Source: PALSA-612 sp046729255 (GTDB lineage Bacteria > Actinomycetota > Thermoleophilia > Gaiellales > Gaiellaceae). Taken from it: 36,314 nt of DNA. Below, in pieces: positions 6,771-14,213 of this stretch. A model generated the notes under the pieces. The model saw only the letters and a list, made by a program, of their open reading frames with translations. It made no database searches and had not been told where the DNA came from. The position numbers and the translations under genes were made by a program. Positions within the stretch are counted from its first letter, which is position 1; each line of letters starts with the position of its first letter. Where the stretch lies: the NCBI GenBank assembly GCA_046729255.1, contig JBKPGF010000033.1, positions 1 through 36,314 on the forward strand, in the 5' to 3' direction.

Positions 6771-8348
6771 GTGACGGCCCAGAAAGACTCGAGCCAGTCG
6801 GATTCCACGCAGGCCAAGCTCGAGCGACTAGTCGACCTTCGCGAGACTGCGTCGACCCAGGGCTCGGAGAAGGCCGTTGAGCGCCACCGCTCACAGGGCA
6901 AGCTCCTCGCCCGCGAGCGGCTCGAAAAGCTCCTCGACGCCGGATCGTTCGTCGAGATCGACCGCTACGTCCGCCATCGTGAGGTCGAGTTCGACATGCG
7001 GGAGCGGCGGCCGTGGGGCGACGCCGTCGTCACCGGCTACGGGACGATCTTCGGCCGCAAGGTCTTCGTCTTCTCCCAGGACTTCACGATCTTCGGCGGC
7101 AGCCTCTCGGAGGTCTTCGCCGAGAAGGTCTGCAAGGTCATGGATCTCGCCGTGAAGTACGGCTGCCCCGTGATCGGCATCAACGACTCCGGGGGCGCTC
7201 GCATCCAGGAAGGTGTCGTGTCCCTCGCCGGCTATGCGGAGATCTTCTGGCGGAACGTCCAGTCGTCGGGGGTGGTGCCGCAGATCAGTCTCGTCATGGG
7301 CCCCTGCGCCGGTGGCGCGGTGTACTCGCCGGCGATCACCGACTTCGTCTTGATGGTCGAGGGGACGTCCTACATGTTCATCACCGGCCCCGACGTCGTG
7401 AAGACCGTGACGGGTGAGGACGTGACGTTCGAGGAGCTCGGCGGGGCCGCCACGCATGCGGCGAAGTCCGGCGTGGCGCACTTCATCAGCCCAAGCGAAG
7501 AGGCATGTCTCGAGGATGCGCGGTACCTGCTCTCGTTTCTGCCGCAGAACAACCTCGAGCAGCCGCCGTACGCGGAGCCGTCGGATGCACCCGACCGGGA
7601 AGAGGCGGAGCTCGACACGCTCGTGCCCGACGATCCCGCGAAGCCGTACGACATCAAGCGCGCCATCGAGCTCGTTGTCGACGACGGCGATCCGCTCGAG
7701 GTGCACGAGCGCTACGCCGGCAACATCGTGTGCTGCCTCGCGCGGCTGGGCGGCCACGTCGTGGGCATCGTCGGCAACCAGCCGCGGACGCTCGCCGGCG
7801 TTCTCGACATCGACTCGTCCGTGAAGGCGGCGCGCTTCGTGCGGACGTGTGATGCGTTCAACATCCCGCTGGTCACGTTCGTCGACGTCCCCGGCTTTCT
7901 GCCCGGCACCGACCAGGAGTGGCGCGGCATCATCAGGCACGGGGCGAAACTGCTTTACGCCTATGCGGAGGCGACCGTGCCGAAGCTCGCTGTCATCACG
8001 CGCAAGGCATACGGCGGCGCGTACGACGTCATGAGCTCGAAGCACATCCGCGGCGACTTCAACTTCGCGTGGCCGACGGCCGAGGTCGCGGTGATGGGTC
8101 CCGAGAGTGCGGTCAACATCGTGTTCCGCCAGGAGCTGGCCGGTGAGAATGCCGACGCGAGACGCCACGAGCTCATCGAGGACTATCGCGAGCGTTTCGC
8201 CAACCCGTACGTCGCTGCGGAGCGTGGCTATATCGACGACGTCATCGAGCCGCGCCGCACGCGGCCGGTGCTCATCGACGCGCTCGAGACCGCGCTCTCC
8301 AAGCGCGAGCCCCGGCCCAAACGCAAGCACGGCAACATCCCCCTGTGA
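6771..8348 (+). CDS. pccB: Propionyl-CoA/acyl-CoA carboxylase beta subunit (carboxyltransferase)
   Basis: Transfers the carboxyl group from carboxybiotin to an acyl-CoA, giving methylmalonyl-CoA if the substrate is propionyl-CoA. The 525 residues contain the N- and C-terminal crotonase-like halves: GGARIQEGVVSLAGYAEIF and GPCAGGAVYSPAITDFVLMV in the first, VDVPGFLPGTDQE and ITRKAYGGAYDVMSSKH in the second. Asp419 in GGAYD is at the place where propionyl-type enzymes (PccB of Streptomyces, human PCCB) have Asp and acetyl-type enzymes a hydrophobic residue, so propionyl-CoA is the best guess. It starts with GTG and its stop overlaps the epsilon-subunit start by 3 bp. The biotin-carrying alpha subunit follows beyond pgsA. 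Confidence 0.93.
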   Translation: MTAQKDSSQSDSTQAKLERLVDLRETASTQGSEKAVERHRSQGKLLARERLEKLLDAGSFVEIDRYVRHREVEFDMRERRPWGDAVVTGYGTIFGRKVFVFSQDFTIFGGSLSEVFAEKVCKVMDLAVKYGCPVIGINDSGGARIQEGVVSLAGYAEIFWRNVQSSGVVPQISLVMGPCAGGAVYSPAITDFVLMVEGTSYMFITGPDVVKTVTGEDVTFEELGGAATHAAKSGVAHFISPSEEACLEDARYLLSFLPQNNLEQPPYAEPSDAPDREEAELDTLVPDDPAKPYDIKRAIELVVDDGDPLEVHERYAGNIVCCLARLGGHVVGIVGNQPRTLAGVLDIDSSVKAARFVRTCDAFNIPLVTFVDVPGFLPGTDQEWRGIIRHGAKLLYAYAEATVPKLAVITRKAYGGAYDVMSSKHIRGDFNFAWPTAEVAVMGPESAVNIVFRQELAGENADARRHELIEDYRERFANPYVAAERGYIDDVIEPRRTRPVLIDALETALSKREPRPKRKHGNIPL

Positions 8349-8515
8349 CCACCCGTTCCGAGCTCGAGATCACTCCCGAGCCGACGCCTGAGGAGCGTGC
8401 GGCGATCGAGACTGCGGTCGAGGAGCTGCTAGCCGGCCGCCGGGGAAACCCGGCGCCTGGAGCGTGGTGGCAGGCCGGAATCCTCGAGGCGATCGAGGAG
8501 GCGGACGAGGTCTAG
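8345..8515 (+). CDS. accE: Acyl-CoA carboxylase epsilon subunit
   Basis: A 56-residue protein from a GTG overlapping the beta-subunit TGA. It has an acidic N-terminus (SELEITPEPTPEERAA), a single helix (AIETAVEELLAGRR) and a C-terminal WWQAGILEAIEEA. Size, the TPEE...helix pattern, the tryptophans near the end and the place directly after the carboxyltransferase gene match the small epsilon subunits of actinobacterial acyl-CoA carboxylases. These help hold alpha and beta together and raise activity. Epsilon subunits diverge strongly, so the call rests partly on context. Its TAG at 8513-8515 shares the palindrome CTAG with the stop of pgsA on the other strand. Confidence 0.8.
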   Translation: MTTRSELEITPEPTPEERAAIETAVEELLAGRRGNPAPGAWWQAGILEAIEEADEV

Positions 8516-9054
8516 CCCGTAGCGGGGCCTCTGAGGAGACGCGGGGCAGCGCGCGCGTAGTCGAGGCCCGATACGAGCGTGAACACGAGCGCGACGAGCA
8601 GCGCCCACCAGGCAACGTCGTCGCTCCAGAGCCCGGCCGCCGCGAAGCCGCCGATGGCCGCTGCGACGGCCTGCGCCCAGGTCTTCAGCTTGCCGAGATC
8701 ACGCGCGGGTATGACGACGCCGCGTTCGATCGCCGCCAGGCGGAGGCCCGAGACGAGAAGCTCGCGGGCCACGATCAGCGCGACCATCCACGACGGAAAC
8801 GCTCCGGTCCCCACGACCATGATCAGCATCGCGAGCACGAGCACCTTGTCGGCGACCGGATCGAGCATCGACCCGAGCGCCGATGTATGTCCTTGCCTGC
8901 GGGCGAGCCAGCCGTCGATCTGGTCGGTTGCCATCGCCGCCATGAACACCGCTGTCGCCCAGTACAGGTGGTTCTGGAAGTCCCACTCGAACAGCGCGAC
9001 GACGAGCACGACCGACGCAGCGCGCGCGACGGTCAACTGATCCGCGAGGGTCAT
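8512..9054 (-). CDS. pgsA: CDP-diacylglycerol--glycerol-3-phosphate 3-phosphatidyltransferase
   Basis: Integral membrane enzyme that makes phosphatidylglycerophosphate, the first committed step to phosphatidylglycerol and cardiolipin. The CDP-alcohol phosphotransferase signature D-x2-D-G-x2-A-R-x8-G-x3-D-x3-D is complete: DQIDGWLAR, then eight residues, then GSMLDPVAD. Several hydrophobic helices flank it (SVVLVVALF, VLVLAMLIMVV, WWALLVALVFTLV). The 180 residues begin with MTLADQLTVARA, the usual opening helix; a longer frame to 9225 reads antisense through the carboxylase alpha gene. GGAGAG directly abuts the ATG, and TATTCT lies 9 bp before it on the minus strand. Another CDP-alcohol transferase, such as a phosphatidylinositol-phosphate synthase, cannot be fully excluded. 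Confidence 0.88.
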   Translation of the reverse strand: MTLADQLTVARAASVVLVVALFEWDFQNHLYWATAVFMAAMATDQIDGWLARRQGHTSALGSMLDPVADKVLVLAMLIMVVGTGAFPSWMVALIVARELLVSGLRLAAIERGVVIPARDLGKLKTWAQAVAAAIGGFAAAGLWSDDVAWWALLVALVFTLVSGLDYARAAPRLLRGPATG

Positions 9055-9074
9055 CTCTCCGGGAGAATAAGCGC

Positions 9075-10856
9075 GTGGCTCCGTTTTCCCGCGTACTGGT
9101 GGCAAATCGGGGCGAGATCGCCGTCCGCATTTTTCGAACGCTTCGCGAGCTGGGTATAGGCACGGTTGCCGTGTACTCGGAAGCCGATCGTGGCGCCGTT
9201 CACACTCGCGTGGCCGACGAGGCATTCCTCATCGGTCCGGCGCCCGCGGCCGAGAGCTATCTCGACATCGAGCGGCTGATGGAGACGGCGCAGCGCGCCG
9301 GCGCCGAGGCGATTCACCCGGGCTACGGCTTCCTCGCAGAGAGCGCTCGCTTTGCGCGAGCCACAGAGGACGCGGGCCTTACGTGGATCGGCCCGCCGCC
9401 CGAGGCGATCGAGCTGATGGGCTCGAAGACCGCGGCTCGCACGGCCATGCAGGCTGCGGGCGTACCCATCGTGCCGGGCACGACCGATCCCGTCGAGACC
9501 GCCGACCAGGTGATCGAGATCGGCAACGAGATCGGCTGGCCCATAGCCCTCAAGGCTGCATCCGGCGGCGGAGGGAAGGGGCTGAAGGTCGTCACAGCGC
9601 CGGAGGCCGTGCCCGCGGCGTTCGAGTCGGCTCAGCGCGAGGGCCAGGCGTACTTCGCCGACCCGACGGTGTACGTCGAGCGGTATCTCGAGGATCCACG
9701 CCACGTCGAGGTGCAGGTACTGGCCGACGCCCACGAAAACGTCATTCATCTTGGGGAGCGTGAGTGCACGATTCAGCGCCGCCACCAGAAGCTCGTCGAG
9801 GAGACGCCGTCACCGGCGGTCGACGACGTGCTCCGCGCGCGGATCGGCTCGATCGCAGTCGATGCGGCGAGGGCCGCCGGCTATCGGTCTGCGGGGACCA
9901 TCGAGGGACTTCTCTCCTCGGACGGCGACTACTACTTCCTAGAGATGAACACGAGGATCCAGGTAGAGCACACCGTGACGGAGCTCGTGACGGGACTCGA
10001 CCTCGTACGCGAGCAGGTTCTCATCGCCGCGGGCGAACCGCTATCGCTGGGCCAAGACGACGTCCGTCTGCGCGGTCACGCCATCGAGTGCCGGATCAAC
10101 GCCGAAGATCCATCGAACGGCTTTCTTCCTGCGCCGGGGCGGATCACGAGCTACCGCGAACCGGCAGGCCCGGGTGTTCGCGTGGATTCGGGTGTCGAAG
10201 CGGGCCTCGAGGTCAGCGGCTTCTACGACCCGCTGCTCGCGAAGCTCGTCGTGCACGGAGTTGACCGCGAACACGCGCGTGCCCGCATGCTCCGTGCCCT
10301 CGAGGAGTACGAGATCGGCGGTGTGGAGACCCTCATCGGCTTCCACCGTGCGCTGCTCGCCGAGCCGTGCTTCATCGAGGCGGGAACCTGCCATGGCATC
10401 GTCGAGTCCGAGGAGCTGGCCGAGAAGGCGAAGCAGTTGTCTCATACGACAACGACGATAGCTCCGCATGCGGACGGCAAGCTCCGCCCGCTGGTACTGC
10501 CGGTCGAGCTCGATGGGCGCCGGTTCGACGTGCGCGTGCTGCGGCCGGAGCCACCTCACGCAGCGCTGGCTCGCGCGCGTCGCGACCGGAGCACAGGCTT
10601 GGGCCAGAGCGGCGCCGCCGCGGATGCGGTCGTGAGCCCGATGCAGGGCACCGTGCTGCATGTCCGGGTCGAAGACGGCCAGAAGGTCGCTGCCGGCGAC
10701 GTGCTCTGCATCGTTGAGGCGATGAAGATGGAGAACGAGATCGCGGCGCACCGGCCGGGCGTCATCACCGGACTAGCAGTCAGCCCGGGACAGGCCGTGA
10801 CGCTCGGGCAAGTCATCTGCGTCGTGGAGCAGGAGAGCGAGCCTGGACCCGCCTAG
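9075..10856 (+). CDS. pccA: Acyl-CoA carboxylase alpha subunit: biotin carboxylase fused to biotin carboxyl carrier domain
   Basis: ATP-dependent carboxylation of its own biotin with bicarbonate; partner of the beta and epsilon subunits just upstream. The biotin carboxylase part runs from residue 1 (FSRVLVANRGEIAVRIFR) to about 450. It has the ATP-grasp loop GGGGKG at 164-169, HVEVQVLAD, ERECTIQRRHQK, and the catalytic EMNTRIQVEH. A linker leads to the BCCP domain with EAMKMEN, in which Lys551 is the biotin site. At 593 residues it has the common actinobacterial two-domain size and lacks the long middle domain of human PCCA. GGGAGA at 9061-9066 lies 8 bp before the GTG. The start is divergent from pgsA, only 20 bp away. 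Confidence 0.95.
   Translation: MAPFSRVLVANRGEIAVRIFRTLRELGIGTVAVYSEADRGAVHTRVADEAFLIGPAPAAESYLDIERLMETAQRAGAEAIHPGYGFLAESARFARATEDAGLTWIGPPPEAIELMGSKTAARTAMQAAGVPIVPGTTDPVETADQVIEIGNEIGWPIALKAASGGGGKGLKVVTAPEAVPAAFESAQREGQAYFADPTVYVERYLEDPRHVEVQVLADAHENVIHLGERECTIQRRHQKLVEETPSPAVDDVLRARIGSIAVDAARAAGYRSAGTIEGLLSSDGDYYFLEMNTRIQVEHTVTELVTGLDLVREQVLIAAGEPLSLGQDDVRLRGHAIECRINAEDPSNGFLPAPGRITSYREPAGPGVRVDSGVEAGLEVSGFYDPLLAKLVVHGVDREHARARMLRALEEYEIGGVETLIGFHRALLAEPCFIEAGTCHGIVESEELAEKAKQLSHTTTTIAPHADGKLRPLVLPVELDGRRFDVRVLRPEPPHAALARARRDRSTGLGQSGAAADAVVSPMQGTVLHVRVEDGQKVAAGDVLCIVEAMKMENEIAAHRPGVITGLAVSPGQAVTLGQVICVVEQESEPGPA
10831..10837 (+). promoter_or_regulatory. Shine-Dalgarno site for the CTG start at 10843
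   Basis: AGGAGAG, 5 bp before CTG, inside the last codons of the carboxylase alpha gene. Confidence 0.5.
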
Positions 10857-11709
10857 GCGTTTCTGCTCCGACGTCTCACGGGATCACGGCGAGCCGCTCG
10901 CCGCCACCGCCAGCCGTGTCGACCGTTGGATCCTCGTCGAGTACCACGGCGCGTGGGGCAGGAACGCCGTCGACGCCAGTCAGCTCACCGCAGAGGTGAA
11001 GGCACATCTGGCCGAGTGCGCGGGGGCCCTCAGGCCGGCGAAGGTGCTGTTCGTTCGGCGTCGCGAGCGGCGGAGCGCCGAAGGCATCCACGTCTTCTGG
11101 GGGCAATCGGCGGAGCGTGGATCGTGGCTGTCGACGACCGTCATCGATCGCTACGAGGAGTTGCTGGGCTTCGACTTCGCCGATCCCGGATCGGCGTCCC
11201 CGCATCCGCTGCTTCTCGTGTGCACCCACGGCAAGCACGACGCCTGCTGTGCCAGGCGGGGCGTTCCGGTCTTCGAGGCGATGCGCGAGCTCGTCGACGA
11301 AGGCTGGGTATGGCAATGCTCACACGTGGGCGGCGACCGCTTTGCCGGCAATGTCGTCTGCCTGCCGGAGGGCGCGTACTACGGGCGTGTCGAGGCCGGC
11401 GACGTGCTCGAGCTCGTCGACGGGCATCTGGCCGGGCGCGTTCAGCTCGAGCTCTACCGCGGCAGGTGCTGTTACACGTTTCCCGTCCAGGCGGCGGAGC
11501 GGGCTGTTCGCGAGGCGTCCGGCACCCTCGAACTGGACGGTTTAGAGCTCGTGTCGACGGCGCCCATTCGGTTCCGTGCGGGCGGCACCGACTACGAGGT
11601 CGAGGTCGAGCGCCAGGAAGGCGAGCTCGCACACCTCACGTGCAACGCCGCGGGGCTCAGTCATCCCCGGCGCTACGCCGCACGAATCCTTCGCGAATCA
11701 GCCGCCTGA
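10843..11709 (+). CDS. Sucrase/ferredoxin-like family protein (thioredoxin-like Fe-S fold), likely CTG start
   Basis: The frame contains the family mark CTHGKHDACCARRGVPVFEAM and the later GDRFAGNVVCLPEG; the end is CNAAGLSHPRRYAARIL. Such proteins have a thioredoxin-like ferredoxin fold with cysteines that may bind a 2Fe-2S cluster; their function is unclear. The first ATG/GTG/TTG in frame is GTG at 10996. However, the codons before it spell RFCSDVSRDHGEPLAATA and WILVEYHGAWG, the expected family N-terminus. No ATG, GTG or TTG exists between the in-frame stop at 10798-10800 and 10996. CTG at 10843, preceded by AGGAGAG with a 5-bp gap, is the best start. It overlaps the carboxylase gene by 14 bp and converges with the JmjC gene, overlapping it by 53 bp. 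Confidence 0.78.
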   Translation: MDPPRRFCSDVSRDHGEPLAATASRVDRWILVEYHGAWGRNAVDASQLTAEVKAHLAECAGALRPAKVLFVRRRERRSAEGIHVFWGQSAERGSWLSTTVIDRYEELLGFDFADPGSASPHPLLLVCTHGKHDACCARRGVPVFEAMRELVDEGWVWQCSHVGGDRFAGNVVCLPEGAYYGRVEAGDVLELVDGHLAGRVQLELYRGRCCYTFPVQAAERAVREASGTLELDGLELVSTAPIRFRAGGTDYEVEVERQEGELAHLTCNAAGLSHPRRYAARILRESAA

Positions 11710-12871
11710 GGAGGACGAGCCGGCCCTCCTCGTCGAGCTCCCCCGGCAGGTCGACCGCTCGAAACGGCGCGTCCGAGACTGCAACGGCCTTCAGCTCCGG
11801 CAGCGCGTGCTCGGGCACGCGGACGGTCTTGCCCTCGAAGACGAGAGCGCCGTCGTCGAGCTCCGAGATCACGGTGGGCCGGCGCTCGAGAACGGTCTCC
11901 GCCGTGAGGGAGTCGAGGGCGCGCAGCTCCGACAGGCCACCGTCCAACACCGGCCTTCGAGTCCTCACGAGCTTCGACTGCCGGCGCCGCACGACGTCGT
12001 CGGGCTCGAGCCGCTCTCCCAGCGCTGCGAGCAGATCCGTCGTGGGCACACCGTCGTCCGGCACCGAGCGCCTGAACTCGACATCGTTCGCGCAGGAGTC
12101 CAGCGCAGCCTTGAGCGCGTCGAGCCACGTGTACGCGTTCGCGCCGATCGTGAGGTGGAGCGAGTCCGTGTCCGAGGTCAGCGCCTGGTGGAGCCAGCCG
12201 CGCGGCATGTACAGCATGTCTCCCGGTTCGAGGACGAGATCGAGCACCGGCTCGCCGGGCTCCCCGAGCTCCGAGCGGTAACGCTGGTCACGCAGCGGGA
12301 GCTCGAGCGCCGGCTCGTAGACGAGCCAGCGCTTGTTCCCGGCCACCTGGAGGCAGAAGACGTCGTGGGTGTCGTGATGGACCGGCAGGCCCTGCGAGTC
12401 GCGAGGCGTGAAGTACGCGTTCGTCTGCACGGGCTGTCCCAGCTCCTCTTCGAGTGCGCGGCAGAAGGCGGCGAGCGGCGGGTGCGTGTGGTGGAGCGCC
12501 TGCAGGACAAGCGTCGCGCCGTCCGCGAACGCGGACAGAGCGCGCGGGACGTCGATCGTGCCCGTGAACGCCGCCGGGCGCCACGGGACGTCGGTCGCGT
12601 AGTCGCCGAGCTCCAGGCGCTCCCCGGCCTTTACGAGGCGAAACGCCGGATGGCGGAGCGCGCCGGAGCAGACCATGCGCTCGACGTCCTCGACCGAGAG
12701 CAGATCGTCGTATCGCCCAGGCTCGGCCCTCGCGACGGCGAGCGGCTCCCGCTCGTAGACGTTCTCGAGGAACTCGTGCTCGTCGGTTGGCTCGATACAG
12801 CGGGCGAGCGCGCCGGTGCTACGACGGGTCGTCGGTGTCCGCGTCGGCGTCGGTGTCGTCCGTGTCGACAT
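11657..12871 (-). CDS. JmjC/cupin_4 Fe(II)/2-oxoglutarate oxygenase, ribosomal-oxygenase (ROX) type
   Basis: Predicted Fe(II)- and 2-oxoglutarate-dependent hydroxylase. The double-stranded beta-helix core spans about residues 95-245. The iron triad is His165 and Asp167 (VHHDTHDVF) and His228 (MPRGWLHQA), with Lys180 in GNKRWLVYEP a possible cosubstrate ligand. The C-terminal 150 residues form a helical/winged-helix-like part (LPELKAV...LLRRLIREGF), as in bacterial RoxA/YcfD, which hydroxylates ribosomal protein L16. The 404-residue length fits. The first 20 residues (TRTTPTPTRTPTTRR) are a frame-shifted reading of the Asp/Thr repeat of the upstream small gene, and no later start codon precedes the conserved part. 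The substrate could be a ribosomal protein or the neighbouring peptide; the latter is speculation. Confidence 0.85.
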   Translation of the reverse strand: MSTRTTPTPTRTPTTRRSTGALARCIEPTDEHEFLENVYEREPLAVARAEPGRYDDLLSVEDVERMVCSGALRHPAFRLVKAGERLELGDYATDVPWRPAAFTGTIDVPRALSAFADGATLVLQALHHTHPPLAAFCRALEEELGQPVQTNAYFTPRDSQGLPVHHDTHDVFCLQVAGNKRWLVYEPALELPLRDQRYRSELGEPGEPVLDLVLEPGDMLYMPRGWLHQALTSDTDSLHLTIGANAYTWLDALKAALDSCANDVEFRRSVPDDGVPTTDLLAALGERLEPDDVVRRRQSKLVRTRRPVLDGGLSELRALDSLTAETVLERRPTVISELDDGALVFEGKTVRVPEHALPELKAVAVSDAPFRAVDLPGELDEEGRLVLLRRLIREGFVRRSAGDD

Positions 12872-12977
12872 CCGTGTCGTCGGTGTCGGCGTCGCCCGAC
12901 TCCGAGCGCGTGCGGCCGCCCGCGAGCGGCGTCGTCACGATCTTGTCGTCCGTGAGGCTCTTGCGGGTCTCGTCCAT
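12819..12977 (-). CDS. Small Asp/Thr-repeat peptide (52 aa), possible modified-peptide precursor
   Basis: ATG at 12977 with a strong site GGAGG at 12983-12987, 5 bp upstream. The N-terminal half (MDETRKSLTDDKIVTT) is charged and non-repetitive. A PLAGG double-Gly step at 17-21 follows, then residues 29-50 are a run of Asp with Thr/Ala/Val in an approximate DTDDTD pattern (14 Asp in 22). No Cys and no membrane segment. The last 53 bp overlap the start of the JmjC oxygenase, so the two are almost certainly co-transcribed and coupled. A leader-like half, a Gly-Gly boundary and a repetitive acidic half beside an oxygenase resemble a RiPP precursor. A free acidic, Ca-binding-like peptide is the alternative. 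I do not recognise a named family. Confidence 0.7.
   Translation of the reverse strand: MDETRKSLTDDKIVTTPLAGGRTRSESGDADTDDTDVDTDDTDADADTDDPS
12828..12893 (-). repeat. Tandem Asp/Thr-coding minisatellite
   Basis: Imperfect repeats of GACACC-GACGAC-type units encode residues 29-50 of the small peptide. The same bases, read one frame over, encode the first residues of the JmjC protein (TPTPTRT). Such repeats change length easily and would alter both proteins together. Confidence 0.65.
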
Positions 12978-13006
12978 CGTTCCCTCCTCGTGTCGGCGGA
13001 AGCTTG

Positions 13007-13012
13007 AGTCTA
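13007..13012 (-). promoter_or_regulatory. Probable -10 box of the small-peptide/JmjC unit
   Basis: TAGACT on the minus strand, about 30 bp before the ATG at 12977. This leaves a leader of roughly 22 nt that contains the strong Shine-Dalgarno site. No convincing -35 box. Confidence 0.4.
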
Positions 13013-13054
13013 GACGGACGGTTCTTTCCCCGTCGTGGCCGGGCCGCAAACGCG

Positions 13055-13060
13055 TAGACT
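13055..13060 (+). promoter_or_regulatory. Probable -10 box of sucC
   Basis: TAGACT 10 bp before the GTG at 13071; no Shine-Dalgarno site in between. It suggests a very short leader or none. Confidence 0.4.
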
Positions 13061-13070
13061 CGCCCGCGCG

Positions 13071-14213
13071 GTGGACCTCTACGAGCACCAGGGCAAGGAG
13101 CTGTTCCGCCGTTACGGGATTCCCGTCTCGGACGGGCGTGTCGTGCGAACGCCGGCAGAGGGTCGCGAGAGCGCCGAAGAGCTCGGAGGCGACGTCGTCG
13201 TCAAGGCGCAAGTGCTGACGGGTGGACGCGGCAAGGCCGGCGGGATCAAGCTTGCAGCCACGCCCGGCGAGGCAGAGGCGCACGCCGAGGCGATCCTGGG
13301 GATGGACATCGGCGGGCACGTCGTGCGCCGGCTCTGGATCGAGCAGGCATCTGACATCGAGCGCGAGTACTACCTCTCGTTGACATTCGACCGCGGCGCG
13401 AAGCAACCGCTCTTCATGTTCACGACCGCAGGTGGGATCGACATCGAGGAGGTCGCGGCAACACATCCCGAGCGGCTCGTGCGCCTGCACGTCGACCCGC
13501 TCGAGGGCTTACGGCCCTGGCATGCCCGCCGCCTGCTGTTCGGCTCCGGTGTCGAAGATCCGGAGGAGCAAAAGCAGATCGCGGCGGTCGCGAAGAAGCT
13601 CTACGACTGCTTCGTCGGCTGCGACGCGATGCTCTGCGAGATCAACCCGCTCATCGTCAAGCCGGGCGGCGTCGTGCACGCCCTCGACTCGAAGTTCACG
13701 GTCGACGACAACGCGCTCTTTCGTCATCCGGACATCGCCGAGATGCGGGATCTCGACGCGTATCCGCCCGAAGAGCGCGCTGCTCGCGAGAAGGACGTCA
13801 CGTACGTGAAGCTCGACGGGGAGGTCGGGATCCTCGGCAATGGGGCCGGCCTCGTCATGTCGACGCTCGACGTCGTGGGGCTCGCAGGCGGCCGCGCGGC
13901 GAACTTCTGCGACCTCGGTGGAGGGGGCGACGCCCAGGGCGTGGTCGACGCGCTCGAGGTGATCGTCGCCGACCCGCAGGTCAAGTCGATCCTCTTCAAC
14001 ATCTTCGGAGGCATCACGCGCTGCGACGAGGTCGCACGAGGGATCCTCCAGGCGCTTTCGCAGATGACCATCGACCTGCCGATCGTCGTTCGGCTGGACG
14101 GCACGAACGCGGAGGAAGGAAGACGTCTGCTGACGGAAGCGGCGCCCCCGAACCTCCACGTCGAGCCGACGATGCTCGAAGCGGCGCGCCGGGCGGTGGA
14201 GCTGGCGAAATGA
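13071..14213 (+). CDS. sucC: Succinate--CoA ligase (ADP-forming) beta subunit
   Basis: The beta subunit binds nucleotide and succinate and, with SucD, converts succinyl-CoA to succinate with substrate-level phosphorylation. It opens with the family start VDLYEHQGKELFRRYGIPV, which fixes GTG 13071; a frame from 13035 adds only nonfamily residues. The ATP-grasp domain has VVKAQVLTGGRGKAGGI. EINPLIV carries metal ligands. The C-terminal ligase domain has GLVMSTLDVV, LGGGGDAQGVVDALEV and LFNIFGGITRCDEVA. At 380 residues it is full length. Its stop overlaps the methyltransferase start (ATGA), which separates it from sucD. Confidence 0.95.
   Translation: MDLYEHQGKELFRRYGIPVSDGRVVRTPAEGRESAEELGGDVVVKAQVLTGGRGKAGGIKLAATPGEAEAHAEAILGMDIGGHVVRRLWIEQASDIEREYYLSLTFDRGAKQPLFMFTTAGGIDIEEVAATHPERLVRLHVDPLEGLRPWHARRLLFGSGVEDPEEQKQIAAVAKKLYDCFVGCDAMLCEINPLIVKPGGVVHALDSKFTVDDNALFRHPDIAEMRDLDAYPPEERAAREKDVTYVKLDGEVGILGNGAGLVMSTLDVVGLAGGRAANFCDLGGGGDAQGVVDALEVIVADPQVKSILFNIFGGITRCDEVARGILQALSQMTIDLPIVVRLDGTNAEEGRRLLTEAAPPNLHVEPTMLEAARRAVELAK

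Noticed and set aside
5596..6894. A 432-residue minus-strand frame
   Set aside because: Runs across tRNA-Thr and the PLP enzyme in another frame, with low-complexity Arg/Ala/Pro composition.
6891..8330. A 479-residue minus-strand frame
   Set aside because: Antisense of pccB, with no recognisable motif.
12828..12893. Possible CRISPR-like or direct-repeat array
   Set aside because: Units are 6-12 bp, contiguous and in frame as Asp/Thr codons; no spacers.
11576..12955. A 459-residue plus-strand frame opposite the JmjC gene
   Set aside because: Arg/Glu-rich shadow. The minus strand shows an intact iron triad.
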